A stretch of 48,895 bases of DNA from Hydrogenophilaceae bacterium. Lineage in GTDB: Bacteria; Pseudomonadota; Alphaproteobacteria; Caulobacterales; Aquidulcibacteraceae. Location: positions 1 to 48,895 of the forward strand of contig JACAEE010000033.1 of the NCBI GenBank assembly GCA_013389015.1, in the 5' to 3' direction. The stretch's first letter is position 1, and every line of letters starts with the position of its first letter. Positions 31,897 through 40,099 of the stretch are shown here, one piece after another. A program made the translations under genes and the position numbers. The notes under the pieces are model-generated. The model had not been told where the DNA came from and did not search any database. It saw only the letters and a list, made by a program, of their open reading frames with translations.

Positions 31897-33375
31897 TCAG
31901 TGCGCCGCCTGCTTGACCAGAACAGTCTTGGTTTCGGTGTAGGGCGCGACGCCCTCGACGCCGCCTTCGCGCCCCAGCCCGGATTGCTTGAACCCGCCGA
32001 ACGGCGCGGCGAAGTCCAGCACCATGCCGTTCTGCACCACCGTTCCCGAACGTATGCCGCGCGCCAGCGCCGTGAAGCGCTCCGTATCATTGGTGAAGAT
32101 CGCCGCGTTGAGGCCGTAGCTCGTCTCGTTGGCGAGCTCGAACGCATGCGCCTCATCGCGCGCCGGGATTAGCGCAAGCACGGGTCCGAACACTTCCTCC
32201 TGCGCCAGCTGAGAGGAATTGTCGACGTCGGCGAACAAGGTCGGCTCGATGAACACGCCCTTGTTGAGGTGGCTCGGTCGCCCGCCGCCGGTGACGAGCT
32301 TCGCCCCGTCCGCCGTCGCCCTGGCGATATAACCCTCGACCCGATCGAGTTGGCGGCGCATGGCGAGGGGCCCCATTTCCGTGCTCGGATCATCGGAATG
32401 GCCGACCTTGACGCGCTTCATCTCCGCCGCGATCGCCTCGCTAAGCTCATTCTGCCGATGCGCCGGCACGATGACGCGAGACAACATCGCGCACACCTGC
32501 CCGGTCATCACCGTGATCGTGCGCGCAAGCTGGGCGCCGGCGGCCTCGACGGGATAATCGTCCAGAATCACCGCCGGCGACTTGCCGCCCAGTTCGAGCG
32601 TAACGCGCGCGATGCGCTCACCGGCCACGCTGGCGATGCGCCGGCCCGCGGCCGTCGAGCCGGTGAAGGTGATTTTGTCAACGCCGGGATTGCGCACGAG
32701 ATAGTCGGCCGCTTCGCGGTGCGAGGGGACCAGATTCACAACGCCGGGCGGCAGGCCCGCGGCCTCCGCGGCCTCCGCGATGAAATACGCGTCGAGCGGC
32801 GTTTCCGGCGAAGGCTTCATCACCACCGTGCAGCCGCAGATCAAGGCGGGCGCGACCTTGTTGACCATGATCGCGAACGGCGAATTCCACGGCGCGATCG
32901 CCGCGACGACGCCGACGGGCTCGCGCACGATCATCGTCTCGTAGCCTGGCTCCGTGCTCGCCTGCTTCGATATCCAGGGATAGACTAGCCCCAGCTCAGC
33001 GTGACCGGCGAAGCTCTGCGCCGCGCCCCCGGCCATCGCCGCGGCCAAAGGCGGCAGCGCGCCGATCGAAGCGCGCAGGGCCTCGGCGAGCTCCGGCACG
33101 CGCGGCGCGAGGTATTCACCCATCCTCTTGAGATAGCCGCCCCGCTCGGCGACGCTCATCCGCGGCCAAGGGCCCCGATCGAACGCGGCGCGCGCGCTCG
33201 CCACCGCCAGATCCATATCCGCCTCGCGCGCCTCGGCGACGCGCGCGACGATATCCTCAGTATCAGGCGAGACCACGTCGATGCGGCCGTCGGCGCGCGG
33301 CGCCTGCCAACGCCCATCGATATAGAGCTTGGCGGCGTTCGACAGACGTACGCCGGCGGGAAGCAGATCTGACAT
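31897..33375 (-). CDS. Aldehyde dehydrogenase in the flavocytochrome operon
   Basis: A 492-residue ALDH. Key features: WNSPFAIMVNKVAPALICG near residue 155, TFTGSTAAGRRIA, the base Glu in LELGGKSPAVI and the nucleophilic Cys in TGQVCAMLSR, then EEVFGPVLALIP. It is the first gene of a four-gene unit (this ALDH, flavoprotein, cytochrome c, small Cys protein), so it most likely oxidises an aromatic aldehyde made by the flavoenzyme. A MarR gene is divergent, and a 15-bp dyad lies 75 bases upstream of this start. Confidence 0.94.
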   Translation of the reverse strand: MSDLLPAGVRLSNAAKLYIDGRWQAPRADGRIDVVSPDTEDIVARVAEAREADMDLAVASARAAFDRGPWPRMSVAERGGYLKRMGEYLAPRVPELAEALRASIGALPPLAAAMAGGAAQSFAGHAELGLVYPWISKQASTEPGYETMIVREPVGVVAAIAPWNSPFAIMVNKVAPALICGCTVVMKPSPETPLDAYFIAEAAEAAGLPPGVVNLVPSHREAADYLVRNPGVDKITFTGSTAAGRRIASVAGERIARVTLELGGKSPAVILDDYPVEAAGAQLARTITVMTGQVCAMLSRVIVPAHRQNELSEAIAAEMKRVKVGHSDDPSTEMGPLAMRRQLDRVEGYIARATADGAKLVTGGGRPSHLNKGVFIEPTLFADVDNSSQLAQEEVFGPVLALIPARDEAHAFELANETSYGLNAAIFTNDTERFTALARGIRSGTVVQNGMVLDFAAPFGGFKQSGLGREGGVEGVAPYTETKTVLVKQAAH

Positions 33376-33449
33376 GGCGACTCCCTATGCGCTGGCGGCC
33401 CGCGCCGATCCGCCGACGGCCGTGCGCCCGTTAGCGCTTTCCTGTGATT

Positions 33450-33464
33450 GTTATATGATGTAAC
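33450..33464 (+). promoter_or_regulatory. Operator GTTATATGATGTAAC between ALDH and MarR 2 (copy 1 of 2)
   Basis: This near-perfect dyad has half sites GTTATAT and ATGTAAC and sits midway between divergent starts. A second copy, GTTACACGATGTATC, lies at 34076 and matches at 12 of 15 positions. Both are followed by ATCGTCG. MarR 2 is the probable binder. Confidence 0.65.
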
Positions 33465-33539
33465 TATCGTCGTAAAGATGGGGGCGCCGCGGGCGGTCGC
33501 TCTTCACGGTCCCCCTGCGCGCAATGAGAGGCGAAGCTC

Positions 33540-34031
33540 GTGGCGAAACCCACCAAGACCCCACCCTCCGACGCACAATTGGAGTACTGGCTCGGGCGCA
33601 ACCTCCGCCGTGCGACCAACGCCGTCGTCGCTGATTTCATGGAGGAGTTTGCGCAATTCGACCTGCGGCCCGCGCAATTCACCGTGCTCGTGGCGGTGGA
33701 GAACAATCCCGGCGCCTCGGGCGCCGAGCTCAGCGAGTGGATGGACGTTCCGCGCACCAACACGGTCGTCGTGCTGCGCGAACTGGAGGATCGCGGGCTC
33801 ATCGAGCGCAGCGCCACCGACCAGCGCACCCAGGCGATCGCCCTCACCCGCAAGGGCAAGGAACTGATGCCCCGTCTCCACGCCGCTCACGCGCGCCATC
33901 GCCGCAACTTCGACGCGATGATGAGCCGGGAGGAGAAGGAGCTGCTCATCGCGCTTCTGTCCAGAATCTGGCGCCCGGACCGCGCGGCGAGACCCGCCGC
34001 AGCGCAAAAGGCCAAGCGAACGCGCAGCTGA
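33540..34031 (+). CDS. MarR-family transcriptional regulator 2
   Basis: A 163-residue winged-helix regulator starting with GTG after GAGAGGCGAAG. The DNA-binding part is DLRPAQFTVLVAVENNPGAS followed by ELSEWMDVPRTNTVVVLREL, and the wing is RSATDQRTQAIALTRKG. It is divergent from the ALDH-flavocytochrome operon and upstream of the DUF3237-NTF2 pair. The two GTTAYAYGATGTAWC dyads at these promoters make it the likely regulator of both. The ligand would be an aromatic acid or aldehyde by analogy. Confidence 0.92.
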   Translation: MAKPTKTPPSDAQLEYWLGRNLRRATNAVVADFMEEFAQFDLRPAQFTVLVAVENNPGASGAELSEWMDVPRTNTVVVLRELEDRGLIERSATDQRTQAIALTRKGKELMPRLHAAHARHRRNFDAMMSREEKELLIALLSRIWRPDRAARPAAAQKAKRTRS

Positions 34032-34075
34032 GCGCGTTGCGCCGTCGCTGCCGGCTTGACCAAAGCGGATGGATA

Positions 34076-34090
34076 GTTACACGATGTATC
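34076..34090 (+). promoter_or_regulatory. Operator GTTACACGATGTATC upstream of DUF3237 gene (copy 2 of 2)
   Basis: Matches the 33450 dyad at 12 of 15 positions, with the same ATCGTCG flank a few bases on. It lies 54 bases before the preferred DUF3237 start, which argues against using the in-frame ATG at 34069 that would run through it. Confidence 0.6.
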
Positions 34091-34143
34091 TAAATCGTCG
34101 TCGCCTCGTGCACGCAGGGTGGGGAGGACTGAATGCGGGGATC

Positions 34144-34731
34144 ATGCTGCCGCTCCTGGACGAGTCCCGATCCGGCGGTTCCTCGCCCATGAACGCTTCG
34201 GCGCCTGCCGATGGCTCATTTCCCGAGGTGTTCTCCACGCACTCCGGGGCGCAGCAGCCGCACCTGGAATACATCTTCCAGATCCGGCTGACGTTCACGC
34301 GCGTTCAGAACATTCCCGACATGCCCACGGGCGCGGGCCGCGGCGCCGTCTATCTCGACGACGGCGTGATCGAGGGGCCGATGTTGAACGGGCGCGCGCT
34401 GGGCAATACGGGCGGCGACTACGCCCTGTTCCGTCCCGACGGCGTCTTGTCGTTCGACGCGCGCTACATGCTCGAGACCGACGACGGCGCGCTCATCCTC
34501 ATGCACAATCGCGGCTATCTGTGGGGCCGCCGGCCCGACGTCATGCCGCGAATTCGCGAGTGGATCTTCAACAACGGCCCGGACGTGCCGTTCGAGGACT
34601 ATTACCTGCGCGCATGCCCGACCTTTGAATGCTCCGCGGGGCGATATGACTGGCTGATGCGCCATGTCATCGTCGGCGTCGGCGAGCGCAAGGCCGACGG
34701 CAACCTCGTGCGCTATTACGCCTTGACCTGA
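34144..34731 (+). CDS. DUF3237 domain protein
   Basis: A 195-residue protein of the DUF3237 family, a beta-barrel of unknown activity. The domain begins at HLEYIFQIRLTFTRVQNIPD and continues through GAGRGAVYLDDGVIEGPMLNG, GGDYALFRPDG, LIMHNRGY-like LILMHNRGYLWG and PFEDYYLRACPTFEC to the end, where WLMRHVIVGVGERK is typical. The start is uncertain: 34144 follows GGGGAGGA, 34189 (MNASAPAD) is another option, and 34069 overlaps the operator. It is 12 bases before an NTF2-like gene and probably cotranscribed. In relatives this domain accompanies aromatic degradation genes. Confidence 0.85.
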   Translation: MLPLLDESRSGGSSPMNASAPADGSFPEVFSTHSGAQQPHLEYIFQIRLTFTRVQNIPDMPTGAGRGAVYLDDGVIEGPMLNGRALGNTGGDYALFRPDGVLSFDARYMLETDDGALILMHNRGYLWGRRPDVMPRIREWIFNNGPDVPFEDYYLRACPTFECSAGRYDWLMRHVIVGVGERKADGNLVRYYALT

Positions 34732-34743
34732 CTCGGAGAGGCC

Positions 34744-35175
34744 ATGCGCACCGCCGCCGACTATGAGCGCTACCTCGCCGCGTTCAACGCCCGCGACTAT
34801 GACGGGCTCTGCCGCTTCTTCACGCCGGACGTCATTCTCAACACCGAGGGCTACGTCATCCGCGGGCGTGAGGGCGTGAAGCGCTTCTACGCCTTCCTCC
34901 ACGCCTACGTACGTGAGGAGATTGTCGCCAAGCACACGGCTGCGGGCCCCGGCGTCTTCTTCGCCGAAGTGATCATGCGGTTCACCGGCCTTGAAGACCT
35001 GAGCCAGTCTGTGCTGGACAGCCACGGATTCTCGCGCTTCACGCCGGTGCCGCGCGGAGCGCAGGTCGAGGTTCCTCTGCTCATCGTCTATGAGCTCGAT
35101 GGCGCGCTCATACGGGAGATCCGCTGCGCGGTCCCGCGCCCGCCGGCGCCTAGCCCGGAACCGGCGGCCCGCTGA
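34744..35175 (+). CDS. NTF2/SnoaL-like protein 1
   Basis: A 143-residue small alpha+beta protein of the NTF2-like fold (YERYLAAFNARDYDGLCRFF, then IRGREGVKRFYAFLHAYV and LLIVYELDGALIREIRC). Members include polyketide cyclases, steroid isomerases and lyases that need no cofactor. It resembles the gene at 35150-35563, suggesting duplication, and overlaps its tail by 26 bases on the opposite strand. It follows DUF3237 in one operon. A lyase or isomerase role on an aromatic intermediate is a hypothesis. Confidence 0.85.
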   Translation: MRTAADYERYLAAFNARDYDGLCRFFTPDVILNTEGYVIRGREGVKRFYAFLHAYVREEIVAKHTAAGPGVFFAEVIMRFTGLEDLSQSVLDSHGFSRFTPVPRGAQVEVPLLIVYELDGALIREIRCAVPRPPAPSPEPAAR

Positions 35176-35563
35176 TGAGACACGCGACGGCGACGAACTT
35201 CCCGTCCCTGAGGTGGTAATGGACGAATTGCGGAATCTTGAGCACGGCGCCCTGCTCGATGGGCAGCATCGAGGCAACGCCCAGCTTGTCGATATCCTCG
35301 CGCGTCATCGTTCGCCGCGCGGCGATGCGCACGTTCGCTTCCATGAAGATTGCGCTTTCGTCGGAGAGATAGCGCGTCACCTCAATGCTCTCGTCGACGA
35401 AGCCGTGCAGGTAGGCGTAGAAGCGGCGCAATTCTTCGGGCGTCGAGAACAAGGTCTCGCCCTGCATCGTCGCGGAGAACTTCGGGGCCCAGTAGGACAA
35501 GACGGCGTCATAGTCCCGCGCGGCGAAGGCGGCGGCGTAGCGTTCATAGACGATGCGTTCCAT
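35150..35563 (-). CDS. NTF2/SnoaL-like protein 2 (paralog, convergent)
   Basis: A 137-residue NTF2-like protein: YERYAAAFAARDYDAVLSYW, ELRRFYAYLHGFVDESIEV and FVHYHLRDGKFVAVACL. The N-terminal helix and the RFYAxLH helix match the neighbour at 34744-35175 closely, so the two are paralogs in tail-to-tail orientation. Possible active-site polar residues (His/Asp/Glu in HYH and DES) differ between them. Its start is 81 bases from the divergent MFS gene. Function unassigned. Confidence 0.85.
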   Translation of the reverse strand: MERIVYERYAAAFAARDYDAVLSYWAPKFSATMQGETLFSTPEELRRFYAYLHGFVDESIEVTRYLSDESAIFMEANVRIAARRTMTREDIDKLGVASMLPIEQGAVLKIPQFVHYHLRDGKFVAVACLISGPPVPG

Positions 35564-35644
35564 TAGCCCAGACTATGGCGGCGGCGCCGGCGCCTCAAGC
35601 GCGAACGCGGCTCTGTGCGCGGCGCCCGCAGCAGCGCGCCTCGC

Positions 35645-37228
35645 ATGATCGTGCTCAAGCCGGGCTCATGGGCGTCGATCCTGTCGATCTTCCTGTTCGG
35701 CGTGCTCGGCGGCGCGACGCTCGCCAAACTCATACCGCTGGGCGTCGACATCGAACGCGCCTTTGGCGCAAGCCCTGCGGCATTTGGACTGCTCGTCTCG
35801 TTTCTGGGCGTTCCGGCCGCGCTGCTCGCAATCCCCGGCGGGATCGTCGTTGATCGTTACGGCCCGCGCATCGTGCTGCTCGTAAGCGCCGGCGCGGGCG
35901 TGCTCGCCAACCTCATCTATCTCGTCGCGGACGCCTTGCCGCTCTTTTTCATCGCGCGCTTTATCGAGGGCGCGGCCATCGTGTTCGCCTACGCGGCCGG
36001 CCCCGCCTTGTTGATGGGGACAGTGCAAGGCCGCCGCTGCACGACAGCGATGACCGTGTGGGCGACCTACATGCCGGCGGGCACGGCGCTCGGCCTCGTC
36101 CTGGGCGGCCTGTTCGCCGGCGGCGAAGCTTGGCGGATGACGTTCGCCGCGCACGCGGCGCTCCAGGCTCTGGCGCTGCTGATCGGTCTGCTGCTGCCTG
36201 CAGCGGCGCCGTTGGCGCCCGCCGCCAGGTTCACCGAGCGCATGACGCAATTGCACCGCGCTTACAGCCGGACGCCCCTGCTGTTGCTGGCTGCATGCTT
36301 TTTCCTGCTGGTCAGTTTGGGCCTGGGCGCCAGCACGGCCTTTCCCGGCTACCTGGCGCGCGCGCATTCGATTTCGACCGCGGCCGCATCAGGCATGACC
36401 GCGCTCGCCACGCTGGCGATGATTCCCGGCGCGCTCGCAGTGGGCGTTATGCTTTCGCGAGGCGCGGATGCGCAGCGCTTGTTCCTGGTCGGCGCGGGGC
36501 TCGCAATCGCCTTCGGTTCGCTCTCATTCGCGCCCGGCGTGCCGACAACGGCGCGCTTCGTCGTGCTGCTTGCATGGTTTGCGATTTCGGGCGCGGCGAT
36601 GGCGCTGGTCATGGCCGTCTTGCCATCCATCGCCGAACCGGAGCGGCGCGGCGCGGCGACCGCCCTGCTCAACCAGGCCGGCGCGATCGCCACGCTCCTC
36701 AATCCGCCGCTCTGGCTGAGCCTCGCCGCGGCCGGCGACTGGCGCCCGTTCTTGGGTCTGATGGCGCTCGGCTGGGCCCTCGCCGCCGCCAGCATCGCGC
36801 TCTTGCTCGCGCGCCGGACCGAGGACGGCGCCGCAACGCGCGCCTATTCGAAATCCGAGCGGAGAAACCTCGCGCTCGTCGCGGAGATGTATGAGAACGT
36901 GCTCCAGCCCCTCGACGCCGATCAGGTCGATCGCTACTTCGTCCCGGGCTACATCCAGCACAATCCGATGGCGGCGACAGGCGCGGACGGCCTCAAGGCC
37001 TTTCTCGCCTGGGCCAAGGCGCGCTCGCCAAACGCCGAACACATCGTCAAGCGCGTGTTCGCCGACGGCGACTTCGTCATCGCCCATGTGCACGTCATCA
37101 TCGAGCCCGGCACACGCGGGAACGCCGTGATCGACATCTTCCGCATCGAGGACGGTCTCATCGCCGAACACTGGGACGCAGCCCAGCCGATCCCGGAATC
37201 GATGCCGCACGCGAACGGCGTCTTCTGA
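35645..37228 (+). CDS. MFS transporter fused to a C-terminal NTF2/SnoaL-like domain
   Basis: A 527-residue protein in two parts. Residues ~1-395 form an MFS transporter: many hydrophobic helices and the loop motif VVDRYGPRIVLL between helices 2 and 3, with a second half starting near residue 205. Residues ~405-527 form a cytosolic NTF2-like domain (LVAEMYENVLQPLDADQVDR, then YIQHNPMAATGADGLKAFLA and FVIAHVHVIIEPG, FRIEDGLIAEHWDAAQPIP). The YIQHNP and EHWD features are those of SnoaL-type predicted cyclase/aldolase proteins. The frame is unbroken, so the fusion is real in this sequence. It may couple uptake with first conversion of the substrate. ATG at 35645 is preferred over 35615. Confidence 0.9.
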   Translation: MIVLKPGSWASILSIFLFGVLGGATLAKLIPLGVDIERAFGASPAAFGLLVSFLGVPAALLAIPGGIVVDRYGPRIVLLVSAGAGVLANLIYLVADALPLFFIARFIEGAAIVFAYAAGPALLMGTVQGRRCTTAMTVWATYMPAGTALGLVLGGLFAGGEAWRMTFAAHAALQALALLIGLLLPAAAPLAPAARFTERMTQLHRAYSRTPLLLLAACFFLLVSLGLGASTAFPGYLARAHSISTAAASGMTALATLAMIPGALAVGVMLSRGADAQRLFLVGAGLAIAFGSLSFAPGVPTTARFVVLLAWFAISGAAMALVMAVLPSIAEPERRGAATALLNQAGAIATLLNPPLWLSLAAAGDWRPFLGLMALGWALAAASIALLLARRTEDGAATRAYSKSERRNLALVAEMYENVLQPLDADQVDRYFVPGYIQHNPMAATGADGLKAFLAWAKARSPNAEHIVKRVFADGDFVIAHVHVIIEPGTRGNAVIDIFRIEDGLIAEHWDAAQPIPESMPHANGVF

Positions 37229-37233
37229 GGCGC

Positions 37234-38364
37234 CTAAAGGCGCGCGGCTGCGATGTCGGCGCCTTGGCGCAGGGCGGCAAGCTTCTTCCACGTGACGACA
37301 GGATCGATCTTGCCGTAGCCGGCGAAGGTGCCGAAGCCGCAATCGGTGCCGGCGATCACGCGCTCAGGGCCTACGATCGCCGCATAGCGTTCGATGCGTT
37401 GCGCGATCAGTTCGGGGTGCTCGATATAGTTGGAGCAGGTGTCGATGAGGCCTGGCACGAGGATTTTCTCGCCGCCCAGCTTGGCGTCGCGCCACACGAT
37501 CCATTCATGCTCGTGACGCGGATTGGCCGCCTCGAACAGGATCTGCGCGGGGCGGGCCTTGAGCACGATCCCGATCACTTTCTCCAGCGGGATGTCGTGG
37601 TCGTGCGGGCCCTCGTAATTGCCCCAGCATATGTGAATGCGCATGCGCGCGGCGGGAACGTTCGCCGTCGCCGCGTTCAGCGCTTCGACGTTCTGCTCGG
37701 CGCGGGCGAGGAACTCGGCCTCGCTCAGATCCTGATAGCCGGTGTGGCGCGCCATCGCGAGATCGGGCGCGTCGAGCTGCAGGTCGAACCCGGCCGCGAC
37801 GATCGCTTCGTATTCCGGACGCATGGCCTCCACGAGATCGGCGAGATAGGCCTCGTGGCTCGGATAGAATTGATTGGGCTGAAAGGCCGTGATGAGCCCG
37901 GGGGAGGCCGCGTTCATGAAGCCCCGCACGCCTTGCCCCTTGGCCTCGAGCGCCGTGCGGAAGCGACGGATATCGTCATGCGCAGGCTGAAGATTGACCA
38001 AACGCACCGGCCCCACGCAGGCCGCGCGCACGAATTCCTGCGTGCCCATGATTGCGGAGAGCTTGCGGCGCAGCTCGGGCAGCTCGGCAAGATCAAGCGC
38101 GGGCCGGCGATCGACATGGCCGCCGAATCCCTCGAGCCGCTCGGTGATATAGGTGGCGTAGCCGACCTTGCCGAGTTCGCCGTCGCTGACGATGCTCACG
38201 CCGGCCGCGACTTGGCGTTCCACCGCCGCGGCGATCTCGCCCTGCACCACGGCGTCGAGGCGCGCCGGATCGATCGTCTCGCCCTTGTCGCGAACAAGCA
38301 GCAGGCGCGAGAGCGCGTCGCTGCGCGGCAGACTCCCGACATGGGTGGTTTGGATGTGCATCAT
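37234..38364 (-). CDS. Short MetE-type (cobalamin-independent) methyltransferase
   Basis: A 376-residue protein equal to the C-terminal half of MetE. The zinc ligands are visible: His and Cys in RIHICWGNYEG, Glu in LFEAANPRHEHEW and the last Cys in GTDCGFGTF. The N-terminus TTHVGSLPRSDALSRLL and VSDGELGK-like SIVSDGELGKVGY are typical. The family moves a methyl group onto a thiol, or adds thiols to epoxides. With an O-demethylase that makes 5-methyl-THF in the same island, a methyl-transfer role is attractive. ATG at 38364 overlaps the upstream NTF2 gene stop by 4 bases (ATGA). Confidence 0.9.
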   Translation of the reverse strand: MMHIQTTHVGSLPRSDALSRLLLVRDKGETIDPARLDAVVQGEIAAAVERQVAAGVSIVSDGELGKVGYATYITERLEGFGGHVDRRPALDLAELPELRRKLSAIMGTQEFVRAACVGPVRLVNLQPAHDDIRRFRTALEAKGQGVRGFMNAASPGLITAFQPNQFYPSHEAYLADLVEAMRPEYEAIVAAGFDLQLDAPDLAMARHTGYQDLSEAEFLARAEQNVEALNAATANVPAARMRIHICWGNYEGPHDHDIPLEKVIGIVLKARPAQILFEAANPRHEHEWIVWRDAKLGGEKILVPGLIDTCSNYIEHPELIAQRIERYAAIVGPERVIAGTDCGFGTFAGYGKIDPVVTWKKLAALRQGADIAAARL

Positions 38365-38780
38365 GATCCGATCTTCAGGTCGATCCAGCCGCGGCGCTCC
38401 GCGAAAAGCCACGCGCCGTTCACGCGCACAAGCTTGTCCGCGAAGCCGCCCAACAGAGCGGGGCTCGCCGCAGCCTGCGCGCCGGGCGCGGCGCTGTAGA
38501 GCAGGATGGCGCTGGTGCAACGCGCGCTCTCGGACGAGGACACGTCGGCGAGAATGTTCGAGACCAGATGGCGCGAAATGCGCGGCGCACGCGCCTTGTA
38601 AGAAGCCAGGATCGCGGCGCGCCCGACGACGGGCTCGCCGCCCGAGGGGCGAATGAACACGCCGTCCGCGGTGAAGAGCGCGGCGAGCGCCTCGTAATCG
38701 CCCGCATCATTGAGCGCCGCATAACGCAGGACGAGGCGGGCGATCTCCGCCTCAGCCAGCAAGCGCGCCATCGGCTCCAT
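38361..38780 (-). CDS. NTF2/SnoaL-like protein 3
   Basis: A 139-residue SnoaL-like protein: AEAEIARLVLRYAALNDAGD at the start, YEALAALFTADGVFIRPSGG, VGRAAILASY, and RHLVSNILADVSSSES in the core beta sheet. This arrangement is that of the SnoaL_4 type (scytalone-dehydratase-like). It is translationally coupled to the MetE-type methyltransferase and follows a serine hydrolase. Less similar to the paralog pair at 34.7-35.6 kb. Role unknown; lyase or dehydratase activity is possible. Confidence 0.85.
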   Translation of the reverse strand: MEPMARLLAEAEIARLVLRYAALNDAGDYEALAALFTADGVFIRPSGGEPVVGRAAILASYKARAPRISRHLVSNILADVSSSESARCTSAILLYSAAPGAQAAASPALLGGFADKLVRVNGAWLFAERRGWIDLKIGS

Positions 38781-38810
38781 GCGCTTCTCCTTTCGCCCGC
38801 CGCGCCTACC

Positions 38811-40067
38811 TCATGGACGCCAGGCTGCCGCGGCCCGCATGAAGGCGAGGCTTTCTTCCAGGAGAGGCCGATCATCGCCTGGCGGAAAGTAGCTGAGCTT
38901 CACGATCACCGTGCGGCTGGCCGGGTCTATATAGATGAACTGTCCCTGCAGTCCGAGCGCATAGAATGCGTCGGAACGCGGCGCAGTCCACCACTGCATC
39001 GCGTAGCCGCCCTGCTCGTCCTCGGCATGGCGCGGCGCGGTCGACTGCGTCACCCAGGCCTGCGGCAGCACACGCCGCCCGTCCGCCACGCCGCCGTCGA
39101 GCACCATTTGTCCGAGCCGCGCATAGTCGCGCAGCGTGGCGTTGAAGCCCGCGCCGGTGAACTCGCGGCCCACGCCGGGCGGGCCGTCCATGATGAAGTA
39201 GCCGTCGGCTTCCGCGCCCAGCGGCGCCCAGATGCGGCTGGCCATGTAGCTTGCGACGGTCATCCCTGTGGCGCGCTCGATGAGCCAGCCCAGCACCGCC
39301 GTATCGAGGGTCTTGTACTCGAACAGCGCGCCCGGCGCCGCCTTCCGCTCGACGGCGCAGGCCGCGTCCGCGAAGCGCCGCAGATTCAGGACCAGCGCGT
39401 TGTTGTGGTTTATGGCCGCAACGCCCGGATTGTCGAAATCGTAGCGCTCCTCGTAATCGACGCCCGAGCGCATTTCGAGGATGTGCCGGATGCTCACGCC
39501 CGCATAGGCGCTGCCGGCGAGTTCGGTGATGTACGCGTCGATGGGATCGTCGATCGAGCGGATATGGCCCTCCGCAAGCGCCGCCCCGACCAACAGAGAG
39601 GTGATCGACTTCGCCATCGAGAAGGACACGAAGCGCGTCTCCGGTCCGGTATTGTTGCGGTAGATCTCGGCGCGGATCACGCCGTCCTTCATGATCAGCA
39701 GCGCGTTGGTGTAGGTGCGCTCGAGGAACGCCTCCGGAGCCAGCCGCGCGCCGTCATGGTTATAGGTGAAGTCGAGCGCGGCGGTCCGCGTCGGCAACGC
39801 CCACACCGGCCCCGCCCGCGGCACGCTGCGGGTCAGGAAGATCTCGTCCATGTTGTGGAAGGTGAGGGTGTTGACGCCGGCGTCGAGCATGCGGCGGCGC
39901 AGCTCCTGCACCGCCGGCGCGACATCGCTGGCGCTTGCAGCCAGCATCGGCGCGGGCGTGTTCTCGCAATTGGAGACGGAGAGCGGTTGAGCCGCCGCCG
40001 AATGCGTCGCCGCTGCCATCAGGCCGATCAGGGCCGCCGACAGCGCCGCGACACGCCTGTTGATCAT
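38811..40067 (-). CDS. Exported serine hydrolase, beta-lactamase/esterase class C type
   Basis: A 418-residue protein with a signal peptide (MINRRVAALSAALIGLMAAA, cleavage after HSAAA). The nucleophile is in FSMAKSITSLL (S-x-x-K). Downstream are RHILEMRSGVDYEERYDFDN and a substrate-side DYARLGQMVLDGG. The last conserved block near QGGYAMQWWTA plays the part of the KTG box. Class C-like hydrolases of this kind usually are esterases, not drug-resistance enzymes. It heads the operon with NTF2-like 3 and the MetE-type gene, so ester release of an aromatic substrate in the periplasm is plausible. Confidence 0.92.
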   Translation of the reverse strand: MINRRVAALSAALIGLMAAATHSAAAQPLSVSNCENTPAPMLAASASDVAPAVQELRRRMLDAGVNTLTFHNMDEIFLTRSVPRAGPVWALPTRTAALDFTYNHDGARLAPEAFLERTYTNALLIMKDGVIRAEIYRNNTGPETRFVSFSMAKSITSLLVGAALAEGHIRSIDDPIDAYITELAGSAYAGVSIRHILEMRSGVDYEERYDFDNPGVAAINHNNALVLNLRRFADAACAVERKAAPGALFEYKTLDTAVLGWLIERATGMTVASYMASRIWAPLGAEADGYFIMDGPPGVGREFTGAGFNATLRDYARLGQMVLDGGVADGRRVLPQAWVTQSTAPRHAEDEQGGYAMQWWTAPRSDAFYALGLQGQFIYIDPASRTVIVKLSYFPPGDDRPLLEESLAFMRAAAAWRP

Positions 40068-40099
40068 CCATGCCTCCCCTGGGCCGGGCCATAAAGGGA

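Noticed and set aside
34069-34143. Upstream ATG for the DUF3237 gene
   Set aside because: It overlaps the MarR operator candidate and lacks a ribosome site.
37230-37243. GCGCCT-AA-AGGCGC inverted repeat
   Set aside because: The 2-base loop is too tight for a stable hairpin and it overlaps the MetE-type gene stop; chance in GC-rich DNA is likely.
38811-40067. Reading the serine hydrolase as an antibiotic-resistance beta-lactamase
   Set aside because: The S-x-x-K fold is shared with many esterases, and the operon context is catabolic.
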